Origin: an uncultured Flavobacteriales bacterium
GTDB taxonomy: Bacteria > Bacteroidota > Bacteroidia > Flavobacteriales_D > Crocinitomicaceae
NCBI GenBank assembly: GCA_937876195.1
Contig: CALEIK010000034.1
Span: forward strand, 1 to 64,000
DNA: 64,000 nucleotides
Reading direction: 5' to 3'
Below are positions 63,601 through 64,000 of the stretch, one piece after another; position 1 is the first letter of the stretch; every line of letters starts with the position of its first letter. Both the position numbers and the translations under genes were made by a program. The notes under the pieces were generated by a model. The model saw only the letters and a program-made list of their open reading frames with translations, was not told the DNA's origin and made no database searches.

Positions 63601-64000
63601 CGATAGCAAATTTCAATCCAACGGTCGCATGCGAGAATACACCAGTTGATTTTATAGACCTTTCGTTTATATCGAGTGGAAGTATCGATTCATGGCTCTA
63701 TGATTTTGGTACCTCAACGAGTTCAGATCAATATCCAAACTATACCTTTACGGGCACTGGAAACCAGTCGGTAATGTTGACTGTGACATCAGATTTGGGC
63801 TGTACTGACGATACCACAATGACCGTTTTTGTGAACCCTGCGCCTACTGCTGATTTCTCATTCACCCCGAATCCTGCTCTAGTGCAAGAAGCGGTATTCT
63901 TTGAAGATGAATCAACTGGAAATGGTATTAATAGCTGGTACTGGGAGTTTGGTGATTCACAGGCAGACAATGCACAAAACCCCATTCATAATTACAACGA
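60624..64000 (+). CDS. IgGFc-binding-domain/PKD giant surface protein (3' truncated by window)
   Basis: I translated this open frame by hand from the ATG at 60624 to the window end (about 1125 codons, no stop). The signal peptide ends FNTVQAQ. The N-terminal domain parallels the gene at 56209: FWFAAPWVTPDHDGNTQMAF, YSLKGQNGMGTEFVTPFQTLWDN and VHMSGYGCELGLAILPP. Six or so repeats of about 85 residues follow (VDAGLDQDFCENQVIQLNGAVTG), then PKD domains (NWDWEFGDAGTSIVENPLHTYNGSG; WYWEFGDSQADNAQNPIHNYN at the edge). A type B tail is expected beyond the window. It is co-transcribed with the PorP gene and is a tandem paralogue of the first cargo. Confidence 0.88.
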   Translation, partial: MKLLRYLILVLILFKMSFNTVQAQIDTVFWFAAPWVTPDHDGNTQMAFRISTFNDATNVRIQMPALTYDTTFFVPANSLADVPVSHLVNDIESAPADAILTSGIKITSDELITVVYDFISDLITITPGTPNNPETYSLKGQNGMGTEFVTPFQTLWDNRVLTNDRNGDGSITQPKQFFSVIATEDNTTVYIKPNCDVVGHPADVTYSVVLPLAGNVYTCENDVMTTSNPGSSLSGSIVFSDKPVSVTINDDSVNPSGGGGCFDLMGDQIVPTDVIGTDYIVNIGFLNPGSDESIFIIPAENFTTVVVDDGAATTQLMNQGETWQYSITQLLTSVRADKPVYVVHMSGYGCELGLAILPPLNCAGSDEVSLSRNNAQQFLLNILCEAGDEGSFNINPGPGTIPPGAFNPVPGLPGWVGTQIDYPVGDIAPGNQYTITNSAGFFSLGVINGGPTTGCLYHYLSSFNRKVYTDAGNDTTICSGEPLVDLIGSIQGGATTGYWTVEDGTGTLGNPSSLITDYSPSTSDYNQGYVTFVLASAGNCEPVRDTVRVNFIQSPIVDAGLDDSYCKNNIPAIPINGSVFFAAGASWSGGNGGAIGNPGSLSTDYTPSPADISADSVVLYLTSAGSLFACQDDQDTIVIHFTPAPNVVAGPDLVLCSNETTINLNGSVSGGATSGDWSTTGTGAFDPTNTNPVTDYLISSGDTMVGTIMLYLESTNNGNCLMEIDSIEVSFLDDPVVEITSSDSICSNLSVIDLDGIISFGYTPTWTTTGFGSIVSPGSINTQYNISAVDTTAGYVDIYLESNAGICPTVQDSIRIYFIDPPSVDAGLDQDFCENQVIQLNGAVTGTSNAGTWSTFGTGTFDPSPNIPVTNYVPSAIDIGNGSVNLMLTTGSVFGCAPESDMVTITFLVPPTANFSSNVACEGENTSFTDLSSTTSGTVTNWDWEFGDAGTSIVENPLHTYNGSGDYFATLVVTASNGCTDTIVQAVSVNPTPIANFNPTVACENTPVDFIDLSFISSGSIDSWLYDFGTSTSSDQYPNYTFTGTGNQSVMLTVTSDLGCTDDTTMTVFVNPAPTADFSFTPNPALVQEAVFFEDESTGNGINSWYWEFGDSQADNAQNPIHNYN

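Noticed and set aside
1..64000. tRNA, rRNA, CRISPR, insertion sequence or integrative element
   Set aside because: I looked for cloverleaf-like segments, rRNA motifs, spacer-repeat arrays, transposase signatures and integrases and saw none.

Overview
The window looks like chromosomal DNA of a member of Bacteroidota, most likely a Flavobacteriales relative of the Fluviicola/Crocinitomicaceae type. This is inferred from type IX secretion (T9SS) sorting domains of type A and type B, several PorP/SprF-like proteins, a PorE-like OmpA protein, a TonB-dependent receptor with a carboxypeptidase-regulatory N-terminus, AT-rich DNA and promoters of the form TTTG-N19/20-TAnnTTTG. I see no rRNA, tRNA, CRISPR array, insertion sequence or prophage.

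Layout. 1-2426: an ECF sigma factor overlaps a gene that joins an anti-sigma-like cytoplasmic head, one membrane helix and a PorP/SprF-like outer-membrane barrel; a separate PorP gene follows and runs off the window. 2772-20254: mostly housekeeping genes (acyl-CoA synthetase, recG, dsbD plus a stand-alone DsbD alpha-like gene, tsaD, a TamB homologue, accC, sucC) with one LVIVD-repeat T9SS cargo. 20445-36053: a stress and surface region with two proteins carrying tandem DUF3494 (ice-binding-like) domains. One of these is a large Ig-repeat, type-B-sorted candidate adhesin, followed by PorP and PorE-like genes. The region also holds lmo0937, two YtxH, holin-like, AI-2E-type and CsbD proteins, an outer-membrane barrel, and an operon of an AraC-type regulator, a hybrid histidine kinase with HPt, and a receiver-only response regulator. 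36314-37555: an HTH-pentapeptide-repeat protein and a small coupled gene. 37897-44249: an RND efflux operon. 44324-52128: a five-gene operon for what looks like extracellular nucleic acid and nucleotide scavenging (lamin-tail protein, TonB receptor, secreted endonuclease I, and a 5'-nucleotidase split into two genes). 52519-56073: a DPP-IV-type peptidase and citrate synthase. 56209-end: two giant IgGFc-binding-domain/PKD surface proteins flanking a PorP/SprF gene.

Main discovery candidate. Four promoters (upstream of both DUF3494 genes, the barrel/csbD pair and the AraC gene) share one architecture: two GTTACATAA-like boxes exactly 21 bp apart, a TTCACA extension, and a degenerate -7 box CAnnTTTG at a fixed distance. 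Three of them also carry a GTGAA/TTCAC inverted repeat exactly 4 nt after the -7 box, where the transcript should begin. This points to an activator-dependent regulon for ice-binding-like surface proteins and envelope stress genes. The AraC/hybrid-kinase/receiver operon, whose own promoter has the motif, is the natural candidate controller. The second candidate is the sigma/anti-sigma-PorP fusion, a possible one-protein line from the T9SS outer-membrane barrel to transcription. All alignments were made by eye.
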